From a virus, in the IMG/VR virus record IMGVR_UViG_3300037089_000136, positions 1 to 45,141 of that record: a DNA stretch of 45,141 nt; one strand, 5' to 3'. This document shows positions 1-8,103 of the stretch, piece by piece (position 1 is the first letter of the stretch; each line of letters starts with the position of its first letter). Made by a program: the position numbers and the translations under genes. Below the pieces are notes generated by a model. That model did no database searches. It was not told where the DNA came from and saw only the letters and a list, made by a program, of their open reading frames with translations.

Positions 1-11
1 CATGCAAACAC

Positions 12-254
12 TCAACTCCTCGTGGGCGATGGAACCGCGATCCCCGGATTTCCTTGTGCAGCGTTCGACGGTCGTCGAGCCTCTTGACGCAATGGCAAGT
101 ACAGTTGCTCCGTGCGGTAGCGGTCGATGAATTCCAAAAGCGCTTTCCGTCCGATCCAAGCAAGCGAAACGTCATATTTTTGCGCCATTGCGGCGAGCTC
201 ACTGAATTCGGCATCCGTCAGATTCGCGGCGATTCTGTGCTTTGTGGTCGGCAT
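12..254 (-). CDS. small ribbon-helix-helix-like DNA-binding protein
   Basis: An 80-aa protein starting at the ATG at 254 (MPTTKHRIAANLTDAEF). The opening basic strand followed by 'LTDAEFSELAAMAQKYDVS' and 'AWIGRKALLEFIDRY' matches the strand-helix-helix layout of CopG/Arc-type regulators, which bind DNA as dimers. That assignment is by pattern, not by a specific family. An upstream extension to 311 is possible, but the 254 start gives the better RHH N-terminus. The last ~25 residues look disordered. A further minus-strand ATG lies at 3-1, eight bases beyond this stop and preceded by GAGGAG, so another gene probably begins at the window edge. The protein could regulate the cargo genes or be an antitoxin; no toxin is visible inside the window. 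Confidence 0.55.
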   Translation of the reverse strand: MPTTKHRIAANLTDAEFSELAAMAQKYDVSLAWIGRKALLEFIDRYRTEQLYLPLRQEARRPSNAAQGNPGIAVPSPTRS

Positions 255-321
255 CGGTACTTCAGCCTCACTCTGGAACAAAGTGTAACACCTTAATCCA
301 CCTTGTTTCAATCAGACGACC

Positions 322-798
322 TTATCGCCCCACTCGCCTCCACTCCCAAGGCGCAACCGGCTCCGGATCTGCCCACAAGCCCCTCTTCGCCGTCCGTGCC
401 TCGTTCTCCAAATCGCGCAGCACGGTCTCGCGGCGCGCGTATTGCTGGTACCACCAGGCCAACCCGGCGCGGACGATCTCGCGGTTCAGGTTGCGGCCAT
501 CCGGCAGGATGATTTCGGCCACGGTGCGCTTGTAGCGGTCAATGTCCTTCACGCGCACGCTGACGATTTGGCCGAACGCGAGGTCGCCAGTGAACTGCTT
601 GGCTCGTGTCCCGAACGCCTGCTTGGATTCGGGGCAGTCGATTCCCCAGAGCCGAATACGCTCGGCCACGCCGTCGTGCATGACCCGGATTGTGTCGCCA
701 TCGGTGATGCTGACAACCTTGCCGGTAAAGTCCCCGGCGAAGAGGGCGGCGGCGACGGCTGCGAGGAAAAGGAGGCGACGGATCATCGGTAGAATCAT
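322..798 (-). CDS. secreted staphylococcal-nuclease-like (SNase/thermonuclease) protein
   Basis: A 158-aa SNase-fold nuclease that would cut DNA/RNA with Ca2+. From the ATG at 798 there is a signal peptide or membrane anchor (two Arg, then LLFLAAVAAALFAG, residues 7-22). The SNase core follows: D33 and D35 in ITDGDT, R49 and D54 in IRLWGID, E57 in CPES, and R91 in YKRT, corresponding to the catalytic Arg35, Glu43 and Arg87 of S. aureus nuclease with the metal-binding Asp residues. The C-terminus (GLWADPEPVAPWEWRR) is the usual end of this family. The 798 start overlaps an upstream reading frame as ATGA; an ATG at 786 is an alternative. The secretion signal argues for a role outside the cytoplasm, as lysogenic-conversion cargo rather than replication. 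Confidence 0.88.
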   Translation of the reverse strand: MILPMIRRLLFLAAVAAALFAGDFTGKVVSITDGDTIRVMHDGVAERIRLWGIDCPESKQAFGTRAKQFTGDLAFGQIVSVRVKDIDRYKRTVAEIILPDGRNLNREIVRAGLAWWYQQYARRETVLRDLENEARTAKRGLWADPEPVAPWEWRRVGR

Positions 799-1037
799 CG
801 ACACGTACCACGAATCATAGGAAGCCGCCCAGCATCCCCGTTGAAACGGGCGTCTGCTGTCGGCTGCGGACGGGGCGCGGGGACGCAACCGGCGCGCCTA
901 GTCGATCTGGGGCGTTCGGAGCGCTTGGCGGGTCGTTCACTCCGCCGTTCGGAGCGTGGAAGGGATCGACCGCTGCGGGCCGGCAGATCGGCGAGCGCGA
1001 GCACGCCCAAGAGAAGGACCGTCGGAACTCGGTGCAT
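795..1037 (-). CDS. possible small hydrophobic/Arg-Pro-rich protein (uncertain)
   Basis: An 80-aa frame from the ATG at 1037 (or a GTG at 1085) whose TGA overlaps the SNase start as ATGA. It begins with a short hydrophobic run (VPTVLLLGVLALADLP) that could be a signal or membrane segment, then a low-complexity Arg/Ser/Glu stretch repeating RSER three times, then Pro-rich sequence. I recognise no family, and neither start has a convincing Shine-Dalgarno. The only support is the tidy stop-start overlap and the lack of any other gene between Vsr and the SNase. It may be noncoding leader DNA carrying the short repeats noted separately. Confidence 0.22.
   Translation of the reverse strand: MHRVPTVLLLGVLALADLPARSGRSLPRSERRSERPAKRSERPRSTRRAGCVPAPRPQPTADARFNGDAGRLPMIRGTCR
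913..956. repeat. short repeats CGTTCGGAGCG in the Vsr-SNase gap
   Basis: CGTTCGGAGCG occurs at 913-923 and again at 946-956, 33 bp apart (about three helical turns), with a related CGTTCACTCCG at 934-944 between them. They lie upstream of the SNase gene on its coding strand and could be binding sites for a regulator such as the nearby RHH protein. They also encode the RSER repeats of the doubtful small frame, so coding repetition is an alternative explanation. Confidence 0.35.
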
Positions 1038-1094
1038 ACCGAGCAGATCGGCGGACTGCGCTGGTTCCTGTATGGTGGCGCTCACAGAAAGGCG

Positions 1095-1517
1095 TCAGGA
1101 AACCATCCGCTCGCGTGCGATCTTAAGAGCCTCCGCGATCAACCGAGGCGTTGACGCGCGTTGAACCGCGCATTCCCGTATGCGAATCACCTTCCAGCCA
1201 GTCCCCCGCAGCCGCTTTGAAACCAGCCGGTCGCGCCTCCTATTGCCCTCAATCTTCGCGCGCCAGAACTCGACATTGGTTGCAGGAATGCTCCTACATT
1301 TCGTGCATCCGTGCCAGAAACAGCCGTCCACGAAAACTGCCAGCTTCACTCCGGGCCATGCGAAATCCGGCCTACCCTCTACGTGCCAATGCTTCCTGTA
1401 GCCGCGGAGTCCCGCCGACCAAAGGAGTCGGCCAAGGGCAACTTCGGTGGTGCGGTTGCCTCGTGACCGCACTGCCGCCATTATTCTTGATCGGACCTCC
1501 TTGGGTACATTGTCCAT
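1095..1517 (-). CDS. vsr: Vsr-type DNA mismatch endonuclease
   Basis: A 140-aa very-short-patch-repair endonuclease that nicks at T:G mismatches left by deamination of 5-methylcytosine. The start at 1517 is preceded by GGTGAG and gives the family-typical opening (PKEVRSRIMAAVRSR). With this start the residues fall at E. coli Vsr numbering: E25, D51 in GRPDF, and the FVDGCFWHGC block with F67, W68 (intercalating) and H69. The E. coli Thr63-His64 pair is Val-Asp here, a common variant. It lies 54 bp downstream of the m5C methyltransferase, the usual partner. In R-M operons Vsr-fold proteins may also act as the restriction enzyme, so repair and restriction roles are both open. Confidence 0.92.
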   Translation of the reverse strand: MDNVPKEVRSRIMAAVRSRGNRTTEVALGRLLWSAGLRGYRKHWHVEGRPDFAWPGVKLAVFVDGCFWHGCTKCRSIPATNVEFWRAKIEGNRRRDRLVSKRLRGTGWKVIRIRECAVQRASTPRLIAEALKIARERMVS

Positions 1518-1571
1518 AAACTGCTCACCGGCGACCGAATGCACCTCGGTAGTCAAAAGGCGGTATCAGTT

Positions 1572-2663
1572 CTACCGCTTGATCGGCTTGGACGACGCGC
1601 CATGTCTCCGCAGCGCCCGAGCGCATTTTGCCGACGCGATTTTGGCGAAACCGGCAGGGAGGGCATTTCCGACCAGATTGCAGACGTAGTCCATGTACGG
1701 GCAATCAAAAATGTAATCGTCGGGGAATTGCTGGATCGTCGCAGCCTCGCGCACCGAAATCGTAGTGTTGCGGGACGGGTGGCCAAAGCGCCCCTTGCTC
1801 AACGTGGTACAGCCGCCCGTTATGGTCGGGGCAATGCGACCCCACCGCATTCGTCCGTACACGTTGCCGAAACCCTCTTCAGTGTCCTTATGGCAGTCCG
1901 GGCGCATCGCATTCGGCAGTGCAAACCGCTGCTTGCCGGGACGCGCTGCCCGCAGACGATTCATGTTCCTTTCAGTGAGCGTGCGTACTACGTGCCAATC
2001 GTGTTGCCCAGGCCCGCCACGGGCGTTTGCCTGATCCAGGGTTAACGGGCGCGGCATTCGGGCAATTGCATCGCGGACCGTGCACCACGGCAGCAGCCCA
2101 TCTGCTTCCGTCCGAGAATGCGTTGGCTTAGGAAGTTCGATCTTGAAGCCGCGTCCGGCCAGCAATACCAAACGACGTCTATTCTGAGGGACGCCGTAGT
2201 CCGCGAGTTGAAGCACTCCGTACGTCACGCGGTAGTCAGCGTCCTCAAGTCGCTTCACAAATTCGGCGAACAATGGTTTGCCGCGATCGACGAGGCCGGG
2301 TACATTCTCCATCATCACGGCGCGGGGGGTGATTTCCTCGACGAGCCGCGCCATGTCGAGAACGAGCTCGTTTCGCGGGTCGGTCTTCTTCCACTTGCTC
2401 GTCAGGCTTGAAAAGCCCTGGCAGGGGGGGCAACCCACCAGAAAATCGATGCTCCCTCCGGCGATCGTCAGCAGAGCCTTTCCGGTAACCGTTCGGACAT
2501 CTTGCTTGAGGGCATGGACCTCAGGGTGGTTGGCCTTGTACGTGGAGAACGCGTGCGGCTCAATCTCCACGCCAGTAACCACTTTGAATCCAGCCTGCTT
2601 CAGTCCGACCGTCAGACCGCCCGCGCCGGAGAACAAATCTATTGCCACGAGTGGTTTACGCAT
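1572..2663 (-). CDS. DNA (cytosine-5) methyltransferase, cargo R-M type
   Basis: A 363-aa C5 methyltransferase transferring methyl from SAM to cytosine in a specific duplex site. All motifs are visible in order: I (DLFSGAGG), IV with the nucleophilic Cys (GCPPCQGFS), VI (ENVP), VIII (QNRRR), a target-recognition region around residues 195-300, IX (SVREAATIQQFPDDY) and X (VGNALP). The start at 2663 overlaps the end of the upstream ATPase gene by 8 bp; a longer frame to 2711 would run deeper into that gene and has no family similarity. The Dcm-Vsr arrangement and tight coupling to a GHKL ATPase/nuclease gene suggest it protects host DNA as the modification arm of a restriction module. It is distinct from the phage methyltransferase at 11210-12616. 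Confidence 0.93.
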   Translation of the reverse strand: MRKPLVAIDLFSGAGGLTVGLKQAGFKVVTGVEIEPHAFSTYKANHPEVHALKQDVRTVTGKALLTIAGGSIDFLVGCPPCQGFSSLTSKWKKTDPRNELVLDMARLVEEITPRAVMMENVPGLVDRGKPLFAEFVKRLEDADYRVTYGVLQLADYGVPQNRRRLVLLAGRGFKIELPKPTHSRTEADGLLPWCTVRDAIARMPRPLTLDQANARGGPGQHDWHVVRTLTERNMNRLRAARPGKQRFALPNAMRPDCHKDTEEGFGNVYGRMRWGRIAPTITGGCTTLSKGRFGHPSRNTTISVREAATIQQFPDDYIFDCPYMDYVCNLVGNALPAGFAKIASAKCARALRRHGASSKPIKR

Positions 2664-4938
2664 TTGCTTTCTTGCCGATGGCGTTCTTCTTCTGACGGTC
2701 AGCCTCCGCAAGGAAGGCCTCGTGCATCTTTCGCGTCTTCAAAAGGAAGCTCTCCCAGGTTTCGTGGGTCAGTCGTCCGCTGCTGGTAAGTCGCTCGAAG
2801 GCCTGCTTTCCGACGCGCCCGATTGCAAGCCCGTCGCACACAAGGGTTATATGGAAATCAGAATAAGAGTTCTGAAATTCCTGATTTCCCTTCTTACTGA
2901 GGAATTCGCCCATCAGGTCGTTGTAATTGACGATGCGATCCAGTTCTTCGTCTTGCAGCTTGTGCTTGGGCTTCTTGATTTCGATGATCTGTATAACGTT
3001 GTTCTGCGTGCTCATTACAAAGTCGGCCCGCTTTTTGGGATCGCCAAATTCGTCCAGGACGATCGCCTGGCCAGTACGCTGTTCGAAAAACTTGGCGAAT
3101 TCGTGACGCAGTGTTGTAAACGTCTGATTTGCCGTGATGGGCGACCACTGTGGATCGATCAACCAGGGCGAACTCTCGATCAGATTCTGGAAGACCTCCT
3201 CCAGATTGCGTGGATCGTCCTTCAACTTCTCAACCTGCCCGATAACGCGCACGCGGTCGTCCGCGATCCGCCCGAAAGACGCGAGTTCGGCAATCCGAGC
3301 CACACGGAGCACTGCCGTAACGGCGGAAAGAGGGGAGTCCTTTGCGTCCGCAGCCTGGCGCAGTTTTTCATCCAGCGCAACGACCGGCGCCAGCATCAGG
3401 GAAAGCTGAACGAAATTTTCAACGTGCTCCGGATCGTTGATCTCCTCCTCGCGCGCGGTTTGGCCCAGCAGTTTGCCAATGACCATGGCCTGGTGGCGTA
3501 GCCCTTCCTGATCGCCCAAAGGAAACTCCGCCTTCACGCGTTCCTCAAATTTCGCAAGCTCGCGAAATCTATCCCAGGTCTTCTTCTTCATCGGGTCCCG
3601 CGACAGCGTCCCGATTTTCTTGACCACGGCTTGGCCCCACTTCTCAAACTCCTGCCCGAGTTCGTGAGACCACAAAATGTCGCGCCGATCCGTCTGGATC
3701 AGATCCTCGTCGTCATCGAGCCAATCGGCATGGATCTCTCCAACGAGGTAGGATCGAACGCTGTGCTCACCCGTGAATCCCGCTTTTTGATTGAAGATGT
3801 TCGTTTGTGCGGCGATCTTCCCTCGGCAGTAGATACGGACGCCAGCCATTAGGTCGTCCTTGTACGGCTCGCGGGCATATCCGACCCAACCACGCACGGG
3901 GTAAGTGTGGCCGTCGATTGAGAACCCAGCAGACATCCCCGCGATCGGCTTCCCATCCGGGCCGAATCCACGACCGACGATTTCGCCGTTAGATCCGGGC
4001 TGTAGCGTAATTCGCGTGTTGTCCATCAGCACGAGATCGAACTGGCCGACGAGCGCGTTCGCGCCCTCGGCACCTTCCGCCTTGGTGCTATCCTTCAACT
4101 CGATTCGCCAATTGGGAGATTGCACGCCGAAGCGCTGTGCGAGTTGCCGATTGAATTCGTCCATCGTCGGAACTTGCCGGAAAGAGAAGTTCCGGAGAAT
4201 GATTGTCGTGCCAGCTTTCTTCGCCACGGTCCCGTCGAGCTTCCCCGGCTTGGGAATGTAGTCGAAGTCGTTGTCTTGCAGGATTGCCTCCCGGTCGAGC
4301 TTCAAATGGGCGGTCAAATATCCCTTAATCGAGTTGCCAGACGGGTCTTTGCCGTCCGTCTTCTTGCCGCCGCACGATATGATCTCGATCGTCTGGCAAA
4401 TCCCAAAAGGCGCGAGTTTGCCCACGCCCTTTCGTCCCATCACGGCGCGATCATATTTCTTGGAACGATCTCCCCGCTCTTTGTCCGCCCGCCGTTCCCC
4501 GCCGACTACGAGGTAGAACTTGTTCACTTCATCGGGAGTCATTCCGATTCCGTCGTCGACCACCTCGATGGTAAAGCCCTTGTCCTTAACGATGCCTTGG
4601 TGGCGCGTCGCCAAATACTCGCCCATAGGCGCGCGGATCACCACGGAGGTTGCGTCGGCGTCGTAGCTGTTTGCAACCAATTCCGCTATGACTGCGGAGA
4701 CTTTGTCATACAGCTTGACCCCCAGCTTATCCACCGTAAGCCGGGAAATCCGCATCTTATATTTGGGCACACTCTCTCCCTGACGCCGGGGATACCGGCG
4801 CATGAACGGCAAGTTTCTCATTTTATTCCACTTCGCCTCTCGAAAGGAAGCGCCCAAACGATATACTTGCGCGATCACCCTACGCTCAGCCGCAATTGCC
4901 CATCTCACGGCGCGACGAACTTTCTGGGTAGCCCTCAT
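2656..4938 (-). CDS. GHKL (HSP90/MutL/MORC-like) ATPase fused to a PD-(D/E)xK nuclease-like domain
   Basis: A 760-aa protein. The N-terminal half is a GHKL ATPase: N-box ELVANSYDAD (E86, N90, D93), G1 box VDDGIGM (~128-133) and ATP lid GRKGVGK (~168-174). A middle region (~200-500) would be the transducer/S5-like part. The C-terminus has a restriction-nuclease-like signature, RADF (D639) followed by QIIEIKKP (E653-I-K655), the D...ExK pattern of PD-(D/E)xK enzymes, in a context resembling the DUF4263/Shedu type (inference). The ATG at 4938 has AAAGGAG eight bases upstream and overlaps the integrase stop as ATGA. An alternative ATG at 4821 would remove a basic N-terminal extension. Comparative genomics has linked MORC/MutL-type GHKL ATPases with m5C methylases and Vsr in R-M operons. 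I infer the restriction component of such a system. Confidence 0.85.
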   Translation of the reverse strand: MRATQKVRRAVRWAIAAERRVIAQVYRLGASFREAKWNKMRNLPFMRRYPRRQGESVPKYKMRISRLTVDKLGVKLYDKVSAVIAELVANSYDADATSVVIRAPMGEYLATRHQGIVKDKGFTIEVVDDGIGMTPDEVNKFYLVVGGERRADKERGDRSKKYDRAVMGRKGVGKLAPFGICQTIEIISCGGKKTDGKDPSGNSIKGYLTAHLKLDREAILQDNDFDYIPKPGKLDGTVAKKAGTTIILRNFSFRQVPTMDEFNRQLAQRFGVQSPNWRIELKDSTKAEGAEGANALVGQFDLVLMDNTRITLQPGSNGEIVGRGFGPDGKPIAGMSAGFSIDGHTYPVRGWVGYAREPYKDDLMAGVRIYCRGKIAAQTNIFNQKAGFTGEHSVRSYLVGEIHADWLDDDEDLIQTDRRDILWSHELGQEFEKWGQAVVKKIGTLSRDPMKKKTWDRFRELAKFEERVKAEFPLGDQEGLRHQAMVIGKLLGQTAREEEINDPEHVENFVQLSLMLAPVVALDEKLRQAADAKDSPLSAVTAVLRVARIAELASFGRIADDRVRVIGQVEKLKDDPRNLEEVFQNLIESSPWLIDPQWSPITANQTFTTLRHEFAKFFEQRTGQAIVLDEFGDPKKRADFVMSTQNNVIQIIEIKKPKHKLQDEELDRIVNYNDLMGEFLSKKGNQEFQNSYSDFHITLVCDGLAIGRVGKQAFERLTSSGRLTHETWESFLLKTRKMHEAFLAEADRQKKNAIGKKANA

Positions 4939-6359
4939 GCCGCCGACTCCTTTCGCTTGATCTCGACCACCTTGCGGTCCTTGCGCGCCGTCCGCGCGGT
5001 GCGTGCGCGCTCGCGTTGCGCGGCCAGTTCGTCGGACACGGGAGGCTGACTGGCGACCGCCTTGCTAGTACGCGCGGCCTTGGCCCGCTTGTCTTGGATG
5101 AGGCGCGTCAGGTCGTCCTGCCGATTCAGTCCGACGAGAGTGTACTCCTCCGTGATCGCGGTGCTCGCGTGGCCCGCGATCTTGCTCGTCTCGATGCTGC
5201 TGCCGCCAACCTCCTGCCGCCACGTGATGTTGGCGCGGCGCAGGGAGTGCGGTCCAAAGCCAGGGAAGTCGAGGCCACGGTCCTCCTTGGGCGCGCCGTC
5301 CGCACGGATCGACCGCGCCGCCTCCTTGAGAGCCTTCCGGACGCCGGAGTCCCATCGCGGCGCGCCGAGGTCTTCGTCCTGCGGGAAAACCCAATCGTTC
5401 GGTCCCTTGCGTCTAAGGCCCTCGATCCAATCCTTATACCGCTCGGTCAAGCCGCCCAGCGTCAGCGTGCGCTTGCTCTTGGCGGTCTTGGGCACGTCGA
5501 TATCGCCCCGGCAGTGGCGTTGCTCGATCCGGATGATGCCCTTGTCCAGAACGACGTGCTTGATCATCAGGCCGGTGACTTCGGAGATGCGCGTCCCGGT
5601 GTCGAGGCACGTCTCGCAGATTAGGAGGTTTGGCTCCTCCAGTCGCGCCATGACCTGCGCGGTCTGCTCCGGCGAGAGGATGCGCTTCTCGAAGACCTCC
5701 CACTTCTTGGGGAGCTTGACCCACTGGATCGGGTTCGCGTACGAGCGCGGGATGATCTCCCACTCCGTGGCCTTTGTGATCACTCCGCTCATCGCGTTCC
5801 GGATGGCGCACATCGCGTGCCAGGAGGTGCATTCCTCCTGGAGCCAGTCCATGATCGCCTTGGCTTTGAAATCCTTGAGGCGCGTGTCCTTCCACCTGGA
5901 CAGCATGTGGGTAAGGCACCAGTGGTACTTGACCTTAGTGGTGTGCGCGATGAGCGGCCTGCCCGCCGCGATCCGATCGACGTAATCCGTCTTCCACAAC
6001 TCCGCGAGCGGGCCAAAAAGGATGTCGCCGGGTTCCGCGGCTTTGGCTGTGTCCTTGGCCAGGACCGCCGCCTCCGATTTCGTCGGCGCGGCGTTGATCT
6101 CTGCCAGGAATTTGTCGCGCTCCTCGCACGCCTTCTTATGGCTCATCGGCTTCGCCTTGTCCCTGCTCGGGCCAAGCGTCTTGAACGGGCGCGTCGTCTT
6201 GACCGTGCCATCAGGCTGGATCTCATCGAGCCGGTATCGGAAGAACCAGTAATACGACCCGCGATCCTTCCGTTCGTGTACTTCCGGATGCTGCACTCTC
6301 GTCTTCAATTGCCTGCCTCCTGTCAACAGCGTCAGGAGGTTACCCTTGGTGGAGTCCAT
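4935..6359 (-). CDS. tyrosine recombinase / phage integrase
   Basis: A 474-aa site-specific recombinase for phage integration. The N-terminal part (residues ~30-100) carries a basic arm-binding-like region, a SAM-like core-binding domain spans ~110-215, and the catalytic domain ~225-420. The catalytic set is complete: R257 in TGTRISE, a Lys near 294-296, H371-S-L-R374, H397 in AGHAST and Y406 in EEYT. The C-terminal ~65 residues are Arg/Lys/Ala-rich and extend past the usual end. It begins 46 bp after the UvrD-like helicase stop in the same orientation and overlaps the ATPase-nuclease start as ATGA, so it sits inside an operon rather than next to a visible repressor or excisionase. No attP core can be identified from one end alone. 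Confidence 0.95.
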   Translation of the reverse strand: MDSTKGNLLTLLTGGRQLKTRVQHPEVHERKDRGSYYWFFRYRLDEIQPDGTVKTTRPFKTLGPSRDKAKPMSHKKACEERDKFLAEINAAPTKSEAAVLAKDTAKAAEPGDILFGPLAELWKTDYVDRIAAGRPLIAHTTKVKYHWCLTHMLSRWKDTRLKDFKAKAIMDWLQEECTSWHAMCAIRNAMSGVITKATEWEIIPRSYANPIQWVKLPKKWEVFEKRILSPEQTAQVMARLEEPNLLICETCLDTGTRISEVTGLMIKHVVLDKGIIRIEQRHCRGDIDVPKTAKSKRTLTLGGLTERYKDWIEGLRRKGPNDWVFPQDEDLGAPRWDSGVRKALKEAARSIRADGAPKEDRGLDFPGFGPHSLRRANITWRQEVGGSSIETSKIAGHASTAITEEYTLVGLNRQDDLTRLIQDKRAKAARTSKAVASQPPVSDELAAQRERARTARTARKDRKVVEIKRKESAA

Positions 6360-6405
6360 AAAGCAAGTCGCCTATCTTCAGTGATTTACGCGCCAGCCGC
6401 AGGGC

Positions 6406-8103
6406 CTACAACGCGATGCCCAAGGCATCGCGCTGGCAGACGTGCAACTGCTCGTAAGCGCGGGTCGCGCCCACGTAGAACAACCGGACCACGGAGTCCC
6501 GATCCACGCCGCCGCGCCCGTACTCCGCGTCCGCAGCCTGCGAGAGATCCGGAAACAGATACACCACGTCGGCCTGCCCGCCCTTGACGGAGTGGATCGT
6601 GCCGACGACCACCTTGGGCGTCTCCAGCAACGCGGACGGCCCCCGCCTGGCGGCGATGTCGGCGGGATACTTCACGCGCTCTGCGAGGTCGCTGGTGACG
6701 CGCGCCCGCCACCAATCGAGCAGGCCACGATAGTCGCCCTCCCACGCCGCCATGAGCGAGTCGAACGCTGCGGGTTCGAAGATCTCGTCCAGCCGCTCCA
6801 TCGTCGCAGGCTTGCCGAGGTCCGCGTTCTTGAGCTTCGATTTGACGCCGTGGCGCAGGATGCCCTTGGCTTGCAGCACCTCTGCCCACTGCGCCAGATC
6901 GCCGTTCGTCCACGGGTGGTGCTCGCTGCCGAACGACGGATGCGCGACCAGCAGGGAGAGGATGCGGCTGGTCGTCGTGGTGCGCTTGCTGAACAGCCGG
7001 ATCGGGTTCCAGAAGCCGTTGCTCTTGCGGTACGGATTGTGGAACGGGATGCCGTTCTTCCGCAGCACCTGGATCAGCGGGCGAAGCATGAACGAGCAGG
7101 ACGCCAGGAACATCACGGTCTTGCCCGCCGCGAGGTGCTTCTCTGCGTCCTTGAGGATGGCGCAATCGACGTGCTTGTACGTGTCGCGTTCGGTCAGGTA
7201 CGCGCCGGCCGCATCGCGCGGCAGATACTCTTTGGCCTGGCGCCTGGTCACCGTCTTGATCAGGTTCTCTGCGAGCCGGTGGACCGCGCGCGGCACACGG
7301 AAGGACTGCTTGAGGATGATCTTGTGGTCGTCCGGAATGTCCGGGTCGAGGAACGCCTCCGGTGTGGCCCCCGTGAACGAATAGATGGTCTGGTCGTCGT
7401 CGCCCGCCACGATGAAGTACTCTGCGTGCCGCCCCCACCTGCGGACCAGCGACAACTGCATCCGGTTGAGGTCCTGCGCCTCGTCCGCGAAGATGACGGA
7501 CGGGTTCTTCGGCGCGACTCGCACGTCGCGCAGGCACGTCTCGATCAGGTCGGTGAAGTCGAGGAGACCGTTCTCCCGCTTGTACTCCGACCAGAGTGTT
7601 TCGAACTGGATCAACGTCGCGGGCCAGAGAGCCTTGGGGCGCATCAGCCCACGCACGCGCCCCAACTGCCCGAGCAATTCATCGCCGCCCTTCTCCTGGC
7701 CGTCGTCGTCCTCGTCCGACTCCTCGCCTTCGAGCTTCCCCTGCTGCTTCTGCTTCGTGATCGCCAGGGACGGGTGGTCCTTGTTCCACTCGTCCACATG
7801 GGCCTCCGCGATCTCCGGCCCGTTGAGAGCGTGCCAGCAATGCGAGTGGAGCGTACCCACGCGATCCGCGGCAACGGGCAGATCGCGGCCAGCCAACTCC
7901 GCGGCGGCGCCCCGCGAGAAGGAGGTGATCAGGATGTTCTCCGCGCCGTACCTGTCCACCGCGCGCCGGATCTGGCGCGTCAGGTTGGTGGTCTTGCCGG
8001 TGCCGGGGGGCCCGAAAATCCGATACTCGGACGTGACCTCGTTGTCCCGCCGGCCGATCTCGTCCAACGTGCCGGTCGCGCGTTGCTCAGTTGACGGTGT
8101 CAT
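6406..8103 (-). CDS. UvrD/PcrA-like superfamily 1 DNA helicase
   Basis: A 565-aa SF1A helicase. Walker A GPPGTGKTT lies near residue 30, motif Ia-like ITSFSRGAA follows, motif II is FADEAQD, motif III is AGDDDQTIYSF, and the C-terminal motifs are GTIHSVKGGQAD and LFYVGATRA. The ATG at 8103 has GGGAGG nine bases upstream and overlaps the 3' end of the primase gene by 17 bp. A 31-residue upstream extension lies wholly inside the primase gene and is rejected. A charged linker with a Glu/Asp-rich run sits between the early motifs. It probably unwinds DNA for phage replication or recombination together with the adjacent primase. It is shorter than UvrD (~720 aa), as phage versions often are. Confidence 0.92.
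   Translation of the reverse strand: MTPSTEQRATGTLDEIGRRDNEVTSEYRIFGPPGTGKTTNLTRQIRRAVDRYGAENILITSFSRGAAAELAGRDLPVAADRVGTLHSHCWHALNGPEIAEAHVDEWNKDHPSLAITKQKQQGKLEGEESDEDDDGQEKGGDELLGQLGRVRGLMRPKALWPATLIQFETLWSEYKRENGLLDFTDLIETCLRDVRVAPKNPSVIFADEAQDLNRMQLSLVRRWGRHAEYFIVAGDDDQTIYSFTGATPEAFLDPDIPDDHKIILKQSFRVPRAVHRLAENLIKTVTRRQAKEYLPRDAAGAYLTERDTYKHVDCAILKDAEKHLAAGKTVMFLASCSFMLRPLIQVLRKNGIPFHNPYRKSNGFWNPIRLFSKRTTTTSRILSLLVAHPSFGSEHHPWTNGDLAQWAEVLQAKGILRHGVKSKLKNADLGKPATMERLDEIFEPAAFDSLMAAWEGDYRGLLDWWRARVTSDLAERVKYPADIAARRGPSALLETPKVVVGTIHSVKGGQADVVYLFPDLSQAADAEYGRGGVDRDSVVRLFYVGATRAYEQLHVCQRDALGIAL

Noticed and set aside
2656-4938. Classical MutL, HSP90 or histidine kinase identity for the GHKL protein
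   Set aside because: No MutL endonuclease motif, HSP90 C-terminal domain, H-box or receiver domain is seen; the C-terminus instead has D...ExK.
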